Part shown: one piece after another, positions 43,144-52,182 of the stretch
Layout: each line of letters begins with the position of its first letter
Position numbering within the stretch: position 1 is the stretch's first letter
NCBI RefSeq assembly: GCF_014199615.1
Contig: NZ_JACHOB010000006.1
Location: 185,113 to 249,112, forward strand
Direction: 5' to 3'
DNA length: 64,000 nucleotides
Source: Parvularcula dongshanensis
GTDB lineage: Bacteria; Pseudomonadota; Alphaproteobacteria; Caulobacterales; Parvularculaceae
Translations under genes and position numbers: made by a program
Notes under the pieces: generated by a model
What the model was told of the DNA's origin: nothing
Database searches by the model: none
Seen by the model: the letters and a program-made list of their open reading frames with translations, nothing else

Positions 43144-44124
43144 TCAGACCTTCTCCGCCCAGAGCCGGGTCCGCTCGAAGGAGAGCAGCGTGGCGTACAT
43201 GCCCATCATCTCGGAGAACCGCGCGGCGAACGAGACGAGGAGGAAGGCGGGCAAGGCGAGGACCGACATCGCGGCCGGGCGCCCCAGCGTGCGGTTGAGG
43301 CGGAACCACTTCGGCACGTCGAGCGAGACGTGCCAGAACAGGGTCAGGACCGGCTCCAGTATGCCGGTCTTCACGAGCCACCTGTCGGGGTAGTCCCCGT
43401 CGAGGCGGCGCAACCTGTAGACTTCGTGGCCGTATCTGAACATCAGACCGATGGTCCAGTATCGCCACCAGAAGGCGTGGACGGCCTGCTGATCCGGCGA
43501 GATGCGGATCTCCTTTCCGGCGTTCTTCAGAGAACGGAACAGAAGAGGCGAGGCGACGATCCGCCCGAACTCCGTCCGGTAACGAAAGTCGCGGGCGACC
43601 TCTGCCCGCATGGCGACGTTATGGTCCATGAACCCACGTGCCGCCGGCAGGCCGTCGGGCCGCGGCTTGCCGTAGACCCATCCCCAAGTGACTGCCGAGG
43701 TCATCCGCATGAGCAGGCTGTCGGGGTCGTAGGCGCCTGCCCGGCCGAAGAGCGTGGGCCCCAGGCTGACGTCGGCCCCGGCCCCGATGTTGTCGGCGAT
43801 GCCCCGCAGCCAGCTTCGCCGCGGAATGACGTCCGAATCCGTGAAGGCGACGATGTCGCCGACAGCCGCCGAAGCGCCCGCATTCTTCAGTTCGTAGTAG
43901 TGCGCGCCGTTGCACGGCACGGTCGTCACCCTCCGGAAGGGGTAGCGCGCTGCGCACTCGGCGTCCCAAGCGGCGGTCTGCTCGCCGCTGCCGACCATCA
44001 CGACCTCGACGCGGTCGAGCGGATAGTCCTGCATCGCAAGCGCCGCGAGCGTGTCGTCGGCGTCGCCGAGCGCACGCGACTGGTTGTACCCCTCGAGGAC
44101 AACCGTGATGATCGGCTCGTTCAT
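43144..44124 (-). CDS. Family 2 glycosyltransferase
   Basis: 326 residues from the ATG at 44124, with GGGGAGGG upstream. GT-A fold: 'PIITVVLEGYNQSRALGDADDTLAAL', 'VEVVMVGSGE', and DxD-like 'IVAFTDSDVIPRRSW'. One or two C-terminal membrane helices ('AMSVLALPAFLLVSFAARF'). Transfers a sugar from a nucleotide donor at the inner membrane. With the epimerase forms a two-gene unit; the glycan is unknown. Confidence 0.88.
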   Translation of the reverse strand: MNEPIITVVLEGYNQSRALGDADDTLAALAMQDYPLDRVEVVMVGSGEQTAAWDAECAARYPFRRVTTVPCNGAHYYELKNAGASAAVGDIVAFTDSDVIPRRSWLRGIADNIGAGADVSLGPTLFGRAGAYDPDSLLMRMTSAVTWGWVYGKPRPDGLPAARGFMDHNVAMRAEVARDFRYRTEFGRIVASPLLFRSLKNAGKEIRISPDQQAVHAFWWRYWTIGLMFRYGHEVYRLRRLDGDYPDRWLVKTGILEPVLTLFWHVSLDVPKWFRLNRTLGRPAAMSVLALPAFLLVSFAARFSEMMGMYATLLSFERTRLWAEKV

Positions 44125-44560
44125 CCCTCCCCCGCCGAGAATGCCGCCCCTGTCTACAGCATGATACTCGACCATACTGCATTCGTCCTCGAAAGGCGCC
44201 TCCCCCTCGCCTCTTGATCGACCCGCCGATCAGTTATGATCTACCCTTCTGCTTGTTCTAGGCTTTCAGGGTTCGCATAGGAATGCGTGGGCCTTGAATC
44301 GATCGGCATCTTGGTCGCTCACCAAACCAGTCGGCCGGGCGCGTTTCGGTAAGACGCGCAGGTCCGCAGGCGTGCCGCCGAAGGCACTTTCTGCGCATGG
44401 GGCAGCCCGGCATACCGGTCTCCCAGCGGAGAGGGCTGGGTTTGCCGGCCTCGCACAGGCGTCCGGCGCACCGGCGACGCGCCTCGGCTCGGGGTCAGGA
44501 CGAGGGCGCCTGTACCCCGCCCGCCACCGTGGGCGCGGCGGGGCCGGAACCCGGCGAAGC
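44125..44560. other. Intergenic region with no identified feature
   Basis: About 435 bases upstream of the glycosyltransferase and downstream of the GH9 gene, both on the minus strand. Short frames lack family features. It presumably has the glycosyltransferase promoter and the GH9 3' end. No RNA gene recognised. Confidence 0.4.
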
Positions 44561-47119
44561 CTAAGGCCTCGCTGCCTTTTCGTCCGCGTACATTCGATCG
44601 GCCGCCAGCGCGAGGAACATGTAGTTCGTCGCACCGCCGCCCATTACGTACTCGCCCTGCTGCCAGAAGAACGGCCAGACCTTGAGTTCAGGAAGGTCCG
44701 GGCGGACCAGGTTCGTACCCGAGATCACGCCGCCCGGGATGTAGGACCAGTCGGCGCGGTTGACGCCGTAGGCGACGAGCGGGGAGTCGGCGCCGACGCC
44801 CGATACGAAGCTCGAATTGTTCTCCCCCGGATGAACGCCGAGCACGAAGTTCAGCGAGGCGAGGAAGCTGTCGGGCGAGGTGACGTCGGGCCAGCCCTTG
44901 TGGAAGAACCACTGCGCGACGCCGCGCTTCTGGATGTCCCACCCCGCGCCCCAGATCGCCGGCTCGTAGGGCACGCCGTAGGGGCTGTCGGTCTTCGCGT
45001 CGGCGTCGACCTGAGACTGGTAGTCGGCGACCGCGTCGGCCACGCGAGTGCGGAACTCGGAAGGAAGCTTCTCCTCGATCGAGGCGAGCAGCCACCCGGT
45101 GTTCTCGATGTCGGCGAGGATCTCGGCTTCCATCGCGGCGAGCCGGTCGATGTAGGCAGGATCGCCCGTCGACTGAGCGAGCTCCGCGAGGGCGAACACC
45201 TTGTTCGGAACGCTCGTCGCCCGGCCGAACGCAGCCTCGGTCAGTTCGGCCGCCGCTTCGATCGCCTCCTCACCGAGGGCCGATCCCTGCGCACGCATGA
45301 CGCGGCCAGCGCCCGCGAGGCCGCCCGCGACGTAGAGCTCGCGGTCGGGATTGTCTTCGGTGAAGACCCAGCGGTCGTCCCAAAGGATCGGGTCGCCGTT
45401 CGTGTCCAGCCCGAGTCCGTCGACCGGCTTCTTGCGCTCGTTGTCGGTGTGGTTCGCGGCATCGCCCAGCATGACGTAGGCGCGAAGGGACGGCGTGATG
45501 ATGCCGCGGTAGAGCCGGCCGAGCGAACGATAGCCGCCGAGGACGGTCAGGAGGCCATGCTCGACCTGCTGGACGGCGTCGTTCCGGCCGTCGGGATCGT
45601 GGATCTCGACCAGGCGGTTCTCCTGGTCGACGGTGGTCGCGTCGTAGTCGAGGCCGAACTCCTCGATCATCTTCGCGAGCAGGTAGGTCGTCCCGATCTG
45701 CGACTCGACGCGAAGGTCGTAGTCGCCCGCATCGTGCCACCCGCCGCGATCGAGCCCCTCGACGACGTCGCCCGGCGCGAAGCGGGTCATGGTCTCGTCG
45801 CCTTGCACGTAGCCGTCGATGTGGTTGAGCGACACGGGCGCCATCAGCGCGTCGTCCATGTGGTCGAGGCCGTGCCAGACGCGGTACTTCTCGTTGACCC
45901 GGACGTGACACATCTGAACGGGAAGGAAGTACTCGAGCACCGGCTGCCACACGTGGCGCGAGTAGACATCGGACGCGATCTGGAACGGATGGGAAACGGT
46001 CTCTCCGTAGGCGATCTGATAGAGGCCCGGTTCTTCGACGCTCGTGAAGTCGAAGATGCCGTAGTCGTAGCGGAGGAAGTCGCCCCAGCCCGCGGGCGCT
46101 TCTCTCATGACGACTTCACGCCCCTCGGCCGTCAGCTTGTATAGCGTCGCCTCGCCGCCGAGATCCGCCCCTCTTCCGACCTCGATCACCGCCCGCTTCG
46201 TCTGTGCGGGGGCGTAGCCGACCTGGGAGACCTGCACGACCGGCGCGTACTCCCAATCGCTGACGACGCTCGGCGTCACGACCCACTCGACCGCGCCTTC
46301 CGTCACGCCGCTGGGGATCGGCGTCCTGACGACGAACCAGCCATTGTTGTGGGCGGAACGCCCATCGATCAGCTGAAGCTCGCCCTGCCCGACGTTCTCG
46401 AAGGTGATCGTCTGCATCGGCGCTTCAGGCGCCACGGTCAGCGTGCTGCCGGTCGCGAGCGGGGCGGCGAGCGCCTGCCCGTTGGGGTTCTGCGCCGGGC
46501 CGTTGGACTGGACGTTCCTCGGTACGGGGACTTCGCCGCCCTCGGCCTCGATCATCGGGCCGTTGGGTTGGCGCGTGAAGAGCCCGCTCTTCTCGTCCAT
46601 GAGCCAGGCGTGCCCGAAGAGAGGCGTCGGGAACAGCTCCATGTTGAAGCCGACGCGTCCGGCCCACTCTTCCGGCAGCGGCTCGGCGAGGTCGACCGTG
46701 ATGCGGAACGCGTCGCCGCCCTCCGGCCGGACGGACACGGTGTAGTCGAGGTCCAGATCGGGATAGAAGATCGGATTGAAGCCGTGCCCGTTCTTCGAAG
46801 GGTCGGGATAGGACAAGGCCTGCGAGATCGTCCCTCGTTCCCGGTCGACCACCCGCTCGCCGCTCTCGACCGGCATCGGAGACCACTGGCCGGGCTCCGC
46901 CTCGAGCCTGACGTCGCCGTTCGCGGCGACGCGGCTTCCGTGCTGAATGATCGTCACGCCGGTCTGGTGGCCGTCCGGATAGATGTCGTCGAAGACGATC
47001 ACGTCGAGGCCGGGCTCGGTCAGGTAGCCCTGCTCGCCGAGCGTCAGGCCGCTTTCCTGTGCGATCGCGCTCGTCGGCAGCGCGGCGGCCAGTAGCGCGA
47101 GCGCTCTTCTACTTCTCAT
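44561..47119 (-). CDS. Glycoside hydrolase family 9 (endoglucanase-like), secreted
   Basis: 852 residues from the ATG at 47119. Signal peptide 1-20 ('PTSAIAQES'). A long N-terminal beta part (about 25-265), an Ig-like cellulase N-terminal domain (about 275-370, 'VSQVGYAPAQTKRAVIEV'), then the (alpha/alpha)6 GH9 domain with 'GGWHDAGDYDLRVESQIGTT' near 460 carrying the catalytic Asp pair, 'YEPAIWGAGWDIQKRG', 'LNFVLGVHPGENNSSFVSGVG' and the acid Glu likely in 'QQGEYVMGGGATNYMF' near 821. GH9 enzymes cut beta-glucans. Divergent from the SSS symporter across a shared putative LacI operator. Confidence 0.88.
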   Translation of the reverse strand: MRSRRALALLAAALPTSAIAQESGLTLGEQGYLTEPGLDVIVFDDIYPDGHQTGVTIIQHGSRVAANGDVRLEAEPGQWSPMPVESGERVVDRERGTISQALSYPDPSKNGHGFNPIFYPDLDLDYTVSVRPEGGDAFRITVDLAEPLPEEWAGRVGFNMELFPTPLFGHAWLMDEKSGLFTRQPNGPMIEAEGGEVPVPRNVQSNGPAQNPNGQALAAPLATGSTLTVAPEAPMQTITFENVGQGELQLIDGRSAHNNGWFVVRTPIPSGVTEGAVEWVVTPSVVSDWEYAPVVQVSQVGYAPAQTKRAVIEVGRGADLGGEATLYKLTAEGREVVMREAPAGWGDFLRYDYGIFDFTSVEEPGLYQIAYGETVSHPFQIASDVYSRHVWQPVLEYFLPVQMCHVRVNEKYRVWHGLDHMDDALMAPVSLNHIDGYVQGDETMTRFAPGDVVEGLDRGGWHDAGDYDLRVESQIGTTYLLAKMIEEFGLDYDATTVDQENRLVEIHDPDGRNDAVQQVEHGLLTVLGGYRSLGRLYRGIITPSLRAYVMLGDAANHTDNERKKPVDGLGLDTNGDPILWDDRWVFTEDNPDRELYVAGGLAGAGRVMRAQGSALGEEAIEAAAELTEAAFGRATSVPNKVFALAELAQSTGDPAYIDRLAAMEAEILADIENTGWLLASIEEKLPSEFRTRVADAVADYQSQVDADAKTDSPYGVPYEPAIWGAGWDIQKRGVAQWFFHKGWPDVTSPDSFLASLNFVLGVHPGENNSSFVSGVGADSPLVAYGVNRADWSYIPGGVISGTNLVRPDLPELKVWPFFWQQGEYVMGGGATNYMFLALAADRMYADEKAARP

Positions 47120-47322
47120 CGGGCGTTCCCTCTCATCCGTTCGGTCCCCGCGCTGGCGGCAGGTTTCGGCGCAGGGTGCTGCGTGAACGCCCGCTGTCAA
47201 GATCGGACCGCCCTCTGGACCCCGCAAACCCTGCGGTAGTCGGCGTTTGCGCCCGCCGATCGTGCCCAGGACCGGTCGCCCACACCCTCGCCCTAAGGAC
47301 CGGACCGCCCGAATTTCCAGCA

Positions 47323-47338
47323 TTGCAATGGTTTGCAA
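47323..47338. promoter_or_regulatory. Putative LacI-family operator (copy 1)
   Basis: TTGCAATGGTTTGCAA, a two-fold repeat of TTGCAA around TGGT. Identical to the 16 bases at 52044-52059. It lies 84 bases before the symporter start and about 200 before the divergent GH9 start. Size and spacing fit a LacI-family site; the likely binder is encoded at 49045-50097. Confidence 0.75.
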
Positions 47339-47421
47339 GCTCGGGCATCGTCCGCACTGGTCTAAGCCGCTCGGCAGAAGCGGCGACCCATCGGGACGAA
47401 GCGCGAGAGGGAACCCGGGCC

Positions 47422-49041
47422 ATGGACACGCTCGAGCGGGCGGTGCTGCATCCGATCGATATCGGACTACTGGTCGTCTACGCCCTATCCATGATCGGCT
47501 TCGGCGTGTGGTCCGCGCGGCGCAGCCATGATGCGGAGGACTACTTCCTCGCCGGGCGGCGCATGGTCTGGCCCGTCATCGGCTTCTCGCTCTTCGCGTC
47601 CAACATCTCCTCGACCACCATCGTCGGTCTCGCCGGCAGCGCCTACGGGTCCGGGATCTGGGTCTTCAACTATGAGTGGATGGCGGCGCTGGTGCTGGCG
47701 TTCTTCGCCCTCTTCGTGCTGCCGCAGGTCCTGCGTAGCCAGGTCTACACCATGCCGGAGTTCCTGGAGCGCCGCTTCGGGCGGGCCGCGCGGCTCTACT
47801 TCGCGGGCCTGACCCTCTTCCTCAACGTCGTCGTCGACACCGCGGCCACGCTCTATGCGGGCGCCCTGCTCGTGCAACTCGTCTTTCCGAACGCGGAGGT
47901 CTGGCAGACCGTCACCGTCCTCGCGCTCATCGCGGGCGGCTACACCATCCTCGGCGGCTTGTCGGCGGTCATGATCACCGACGTCATCCAGGCCGTCCTC
48001 CTCCTCATCGGCGCGTGCGTGATATCCACCATCGCCTTCGCGGAGGTAGGCGGCTGGGGGGCTGTGATGGACGCCGTCGACCCTAAGAAGCTTTCCCTCG
48101 TTCGGCCGGCGGACGATCCGGACATGCCGTGGCCGGCCCTCATAACCGGCGTGCCGCTCCTCGGATTCTACTTCTGGGGAACGAACCAGTTCATGGCCCA
48201 GCGCTTCTTGTCGGCGAAGGACGCCAACCACGCCCGGTGGGGCGCGCTGCTCGCGGGCTTTCTCAAGCTGCCGGTCTTGTTCATCATGGTGCTGCCCGGG
48301 ACCTTCGCGATCCTCCTCTACCCTTCCTTGCCCCGGGCCGATCTCGTCTATCCGACGTTGATGTTCGACCTCCTGCCGGTCGGCCTGCTCGGCCTCGTCC
48401 TGGCCGGCTTCTTCGCGGCGTTGATGAGCCTCATCGACTCCACGCTGAACTCGGCCTCGACCATGGTGACGATGGACTTCGTGCGGACCGCCCGCCCGAC
48501 GCTCTCCGATGCGGCGCTGATGCAGATCGGTCGGCTCGTCACCTTCCTCTTCATGCTGTTCGCGGTGATCTGGGCGCCGCAGATCGGCCGGTTCGAATCG
48601 ATCTTCGAGTACATCCAGCAGGTGCTGAGCTACACCGTCGGCCCCGTCGTCGCGCTCTACCTCGTCGGCACCTTCTGGCCCCGGGCGAACCGGCAAGGCG
48701 CCAACGCCGCCCTCGTCATCGGTACCCTGACGGGCCTCGGCCTCTTCGCGGGGCAGGTCGTCGCGCCGGGCCTCGGTTCGGGGCCGATGATCGCCTGGGC
48801 GGGGTGGCACTGGCTCTACGTCGCCCCGGCGGTCGCGCTCGTCTCGGCGCTCGTCATGCTCGCCGTGTCCCTCGCGACGCCTGCACCGGATCGGTCCCAG
48901 ACCGATGCCTACGTCTGGACGCCGCGCCTCTTCCGGGAGGAGACGGCGGAGCTTCGTGTCCTGCCCTGGTGGCAGAACTACCGCTTCCAGTTCCTCGCGC
49001 TTCTCGCGCTGTCCGCGCTGCTCGTCGGCGCCTTCTGGTAG
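47422..49041 (+). CDS. Sodium:solute symporter (SSS family)
   Basis: 539 residues, about 14 membrane helices. 'DYFLAGRRMVWPVIGFSLFASNISSTTIVGLAGSAYG' at the start and 'GFYFWGTNQFMAQRFLSAKD' and 'LAGFFAALMSLIDSTLNSASTMVTMDFV' are the SGLT-type signature. Given the context it probably imports glucose or a glucose oligomer released by the periplasmic glucosidases; many Caulobacter-type maltose loci use an MFS permease here instead. ATG at 47422; the longer open frame upstream covers the operator and is not used. Confidence 0.93.
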   Translation: MDTLERAVLHPIDIGLLVVYALSMIGFGVWSARRSHDAEDYFLAGRRMVWPVIGFSLFASNISSTTIVGLAGSAYGSGIWVFNYEWMAALVLAFFALFVLPQVLRSQVYTMPEFLERRFGRAARLYFAGLTLFLNVVVDTAATLYAGALLVQLVFPNAEVWQTVTVLALIAGGYTILGGLSAVMITDVIQAVLLLIGACVISTIAFAEVGGWGAVMDAVDPKKLSLVRPADDPDMPWPALITGVPLLGFYFWGTNQFMAQRFLSAKDANHARWGALLAGFLKLPVLFIMVLPGTFAILLYPSLPRADLVYPTLMFDLLPVGLLGLVLAGFFAALMSLIDSTLNSASTMVTMDFVRTARPTLSDAALMQIGRLVTFLFMLFAVIWAPQIGRFESIFEYIQQVLSYTVGPVVALYLVGTFWPRANRQGANAALVIGTLTGLGLFAGQVVAPGLGSGPMIAWAGWHWLYVAPAVALVSALVMLAVSLATPAPDRSQTDAYVWTPRLFREETAELRVLPWWQNYRFQFLALLALSALLVGAFW

Positions 49042-49044
49042 GCT

Positions 49045-50097
49045 TCAGCCGGAGCTGACGCGGACGATGAGTTCGGGCTCGATGACGCGGCTCCGCGCGG
49101 GTCCGCCCTCGATCGCGCCGAGCAGGGTGGCGACGAGCGCCTGACCGCCCTCCGCGATCCTTTGGGTGATCGTGGTCAGCGGCGGGGAGGCGGAGCGGGC
49201 GGAGTGGATGTCGTCATAGCCCGTGACGGCCACGTCGCCGGGCACGGAGAGTCCGGCCTGTTGAAGGGCCGTGATGGCCGTCATGGCGATGACGTCGGTC
49301 GCGGCGACGATGCCGTCGATCGGGTCCGCCTTGCCGAGGAAGGCCGTGATCGTCTCCAGGGCATAAACGGCATCGAACCGGGCAGGCACGATCAGGTCCG
49401 CCTCGACGGGCATCCCCGCCGCCCGCAACGCGTCCTTGTACCCTTCGCAGCGTTGCGAGATCTCGGGCTCCTTCGGATCGCCGAGGAAGGCCAGGCGCCG
49501 CCTGCTCCGCGACAGCAGATGCTCCGTCGCCGTCCTTCCGCCCGCACGGTTGTCGACCCCAACCAACAGGTAGTCGCCCGCGACCTCCGGGTCCCCCCAG
49601 ACGACGACCTGACGGTGCTGGGCGGCGAACGCGCGAAGTTGGCTCTGATCGCGGCCCTGGCCGATGATGATGACGCCGTCGGCGCGGCCGGACAGGAGAG
49701 GGTTCGGCCGAGGACGGCCCTCGGCATCGACGGCCCAAGGCGTCCGCTTGGACAGGAGCATGTCGTAGCCCGCGTCCGTCAGGGCGTCCGCCAGCGCCCC
49801 GATCATGTCGAGGAAGAAGGGGTCGGACATGTGCTGCCGTCCGTACTCCTCGACCGGAATGACGACCTCGATCGTCTGCGACCGCCGGCGCTTCAGACGC
49901 TGCGCGTTCAGGTTCACCGAGAAGCCGAGCTCGCGGGCGAGCGCCTCGACCTTCTCGCGGGTCTCCGCCTTCACCAGCGGCGAGCCGGCGAGCGCCCTCG
50001 AGACGGTCGATTCCGAGACCTTCAGGCGGCGCGCGATCTGCGACATCGTCGCGGGCTGCCGCTCTTCTTCAGCTTCTTGCCTCTCGGGCGGTCGCAT
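49045..50097 (-). CDS. LacI-family transcriptional regulator of the glucan locus
   Basis: 350 residues. N-terminal helix-turn-helix 'TMSQIARRLKVSESTVSRAL' (17-36) with the hinge at about 62-72, then a periplasmic-binding-like effector domain ('GRADGVIIIGQGRDQSQ', 'VGVDNRAGGRTATEHLL', 'GIVAATDVIAMTAITALQQAGLSVPGDVAVTGYDD'). GGAGGAGG precedes the ATG. It starts 27 bases after the GH13 stop, so it lies in the GH13 transcript controlled from the 52044 site: negative autoregulation is likely. Effector unknown, probably maltose or a maltodextrin. Confidence 0.93.
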   Translation of the reverse strand: MRPPERQEAEEERQPATMSQIARRLKVSESTVSRALAGSPLVKAETREKVEALARELGFSVNLNAQRLKRRRSQTIEVVIPVEEYGRQHMSDPFFLDMIGALADALTDAGYDMLLSKRTPWAVDAEGRPRPNPLLSGRADGVIIIGQGRDQSQLRAFAAQHRQVVVWGDPEVAGDYLLVGVDNRAGGRTATEHLLSRSRRRLAFLGDPKEPEISQRCEGYKDALRAAGMPVEADLIVPARFDAVYALETITAFLGKADPIDGIVAATDVIAMTAITALQQAGLSVPGDVAVTGYDDIHSARSASPPLTTITQRIAEGGQALVATLLGAIEGGPARSRVIEPELIVRVSSG

Positions 50098-50124
50098 GTC
50101 TCGGCCTCCTCCGTTCCGTGGTCC

Positions 50125-51945
50125 TTACCAGTCCGAACGGCAAAGTAGGAAATCGCGTGCCGGGACGCTCACCTGGTAGCTTCCCGGGGCGCTCGCCGCC
50201 TCGCCGCACGATCCTTGTAGTCCTGTCCAACTTGCCGAACGCGAATCGACCGAGATCTGCCCGCCCCGGGGGCCGTCGCCCGCGTTGAGGACCATCAGGA
50301 CCTCCGCGCCGTTCTCCTCGTCGATCCGCGAGAAGGCGTAGAGGCCGCCATCGCCCTCCGCGAGGCGCTCGATCTGCGGCCCGCGCCGCAAGGCCGGTTC
50401 CGCGGCGCGGATCTTCGCCATCGACGAGATGAAGCGGTAAAGGGGGTGGTCGGGATCGAAGTTGTCCGATGCGGTCGTGGCGTCGGTCGCGAGGAGGTCG
50501 TTGTCGTTGTAGACCGCGACGCGGCTCTCGAACATGTCTTCGCGGGCGTCCTTATCGTTCCCGTCGCTGACGAATCCCTGCTCGGACCCCGCATACAGGA
50601 CGGGCACGCCGCGCGCGGTCAGAAGGAGCGCGTAGGCAAGGCGCACCCGCTCGAAGCGTTCCCGATCGTCCGCGTCGGGTCTACTCTGCGCGACGAAGGT
50701 CGAGAAGCGACCGTCGTCGTGATTGCCGATGAAGGTCGGAAGGCGCCGTGTCGCGTCCGTCCCGCCCTCGTAGAGGACGTCGGCGGCGAACACCTCGGAG
50801 AGGCGCTTCGTCGGCGCGCCGCGCGCGATGACGTCGACGGTCGCCTCTTGAAGCGCGAAGTCGAGCACCGCCTCGAAGCCGTCCAAGCGCGTATGGGCCG
50901 CAAGGACGGCCGGATCGCGAACCGCGACCTCTCCGAAGATGAAGAAGCCGGGACGCCCCGCCGCTTCCGCCCTCGCCTTCATGGCCGGAAGGAAGCGCTG
51001 CCAGAACCCCGGTTCCACGTGACGGGCGGTGTCCACGCGGAAGCCGTCGAGACCGAACCGCTCGATCCAGTCGCCGTAGATCCCGATCATGCCGCGCACG
51101 ACGTCCGGATGCTCAGTCATCAGGTCGTCGAGGCCGGAGAAGTCGCCATAGAGCGAGCTTTCCCCTTCGAAGCGGGAGTTGCCGCGGTTGTGGTAGTAGA
51201 TCGGATCGTTCAGCCAATCAGGCGCCTTCACAGCCGCCTCGATGTTCGGGACGTAAGGGGTGAAGGCGAAGTCCGGTCGCGTCAGCTTCGCGAAGTTGTC
51301 CTCGCTACGGACCTCGTCCCCGGCGAAGCCTCTGTTGATGACGTCGCCGTTCGGGCGCCCCTTCGTCGTGTAGGGGTAGTCCGCGAGGCTGCGGTAGCCG
51401 CATTCGGCCTCCTCCACACATTCCCTATACTGAATCACGTCGGCCGTGTGGTTGACGACGATGTCGAGGAACACCTTCATTCCCCGCTCATGCGCCGCGC
51501 CGACGAGGGAAGCGAACTCGGCTTCGGTGCCGAGGTGCGGATCGACGCGGGTGAAGTCCGTGATCCAGTAGCCGTGATAGGCGGCGCTCTCCTGGCCCGG
51601 CGGGCCTTGGACCGGCTTGTTGACGAAGACGGGACCGACCCAAAGAGCCGTGGCGCCGAGCCCTCGTATGTAGTCGAGCCGCCGCTCGACGCCCGCGAGG
51701 TCGCCGCCATGGTAGAAGCCCTTGTCCGTGGGGTCGTACCCGGTGGTGAGGCGGTCACCGGACAAGCCCCCCTCGTCGTTCGAAGGGTCGGCGTTGTCGA
51801 ACCTGTCGGGCAGCAGGAAGTAGATGACGTCGTCCGTGACGGGACGATTCAGCGCCGCCGCCCCCTGCCCCGCCGCATCCTGCCCAGACGCCGCCCCCGC
51901 GAAGCAGGCCAGACCGGCGAGCGCCGCTGCGTAGGTCTTGTTCAT
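50125..51945 (-). CDS. GH13 alpha-amylase family enzyme, periplasmic
   Basis: 606 residues from the ATG at 51945; signal peptide 1-20 ('AGAASGQD'). The (beta/alpha)8 barrel has region I 'DIVVNHTADV', region II 'GLDGFRVDTARHV' (nucleophile Asp, about 303), region III 'FIFGEVAV' (acid Glu, about 337) and region IV 'FIGNHDDGRF' (third Asp, about 406), then a C-terminal beta domain. Cleaves alpha-1,4-glucan. First gene of an operon with the regulator; promoter shared with the TonB receptor. A much longer frame upstream is a shadow of the receptor gene. Confidence 0.95.
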   Translation of the reverse strand: MNKTYAAALAGLACFAGAASGQDAAGQGAAALNRPVTDDVIYFLLPDRFDNADPSNDEGGLSGDRLTTGYDPTDKGFYHGGDLAGVERRLDYIRGLGATALWVGPVFVNKPVQGPPGQESAAYHGYWITDFTRVDPHLGTEAEFASLVGAAHERGMKVFLDIVVNHTADVIQYRECVEEAECGYRSLADYPYTTKGRPNGDVINRGFAGDEVRSEDNFAKLTRPDFAFTPYVPNIEAAVKAPDWLNDPIYYHNRGNSRFEGESSLYGDFSGLDDLMTEHPDVVRGMIGIYGDWIERFGLDGFRVDTARHVEPGFWQRFLPAMKARAEAAGRPGFFIFGEVAVRDPAVLAAHTRLDGFEAVLDFALQEATVDVIARGAPTKRLSEVFAADVLYEGGTDATRRLPTFIGNHDDGRFSTFVAQSRPDADDRERFERVRLAYALLLTARGVPVLYAGSEQGFVSDGNDKDAREDMFESRVAVYNDNDLLATDATTASDNFDPDHPLYRFISSMAKIRAAEPALRRGPQIERLAEGDGGLYAFSRIDEENGAEVLMVLNAGDGPRGGQISVDSRSASWTGLQGSCGEAASAPGSYQVSVPARDFLLCRSDW

Positions 51946-52043
51946 CGGTCTCCTCCCGGCAACCGGCGCGCGGTCGCTGGCCCTTCCATTTCCGTCCGGC
52001 ATCGGGTGCCGGTTTCCCTCACGCTGTCCCAACTGCGGCAATT

Positions 52044-52059
52044 TTGCAATGGTTTGCAA
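52044..52059. promoter_or_regulatory. Putative LacI-family operator (copy 2)
   Basis: The same 16 bases as at 47323. It lies 98 bases before the GH13 start and 123 before the divergent TonB receptor start. Two identical copies in the only two divergent promoters of the locus make a shared regulator very likely. Confidence 0.78.
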
Positions 52060-52182
52060 TTCCTGCAGTAGAGCCAATGACAGCGTTTGCATAAATTGTC
52101 GTCCAGCATTATGGTCGCTCCCGGAAGTCGCCGTCACGCGACGCGAGATCGAGCCCGCAGAGGGCCATTCGGGAGGAACGAG

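Noticed and set aside
44294..46144. A 616-codon plus-strand frame opposite the GH9 gene.
   Set aside because: GH9 motifs are clear on the other strand; this frame has none.
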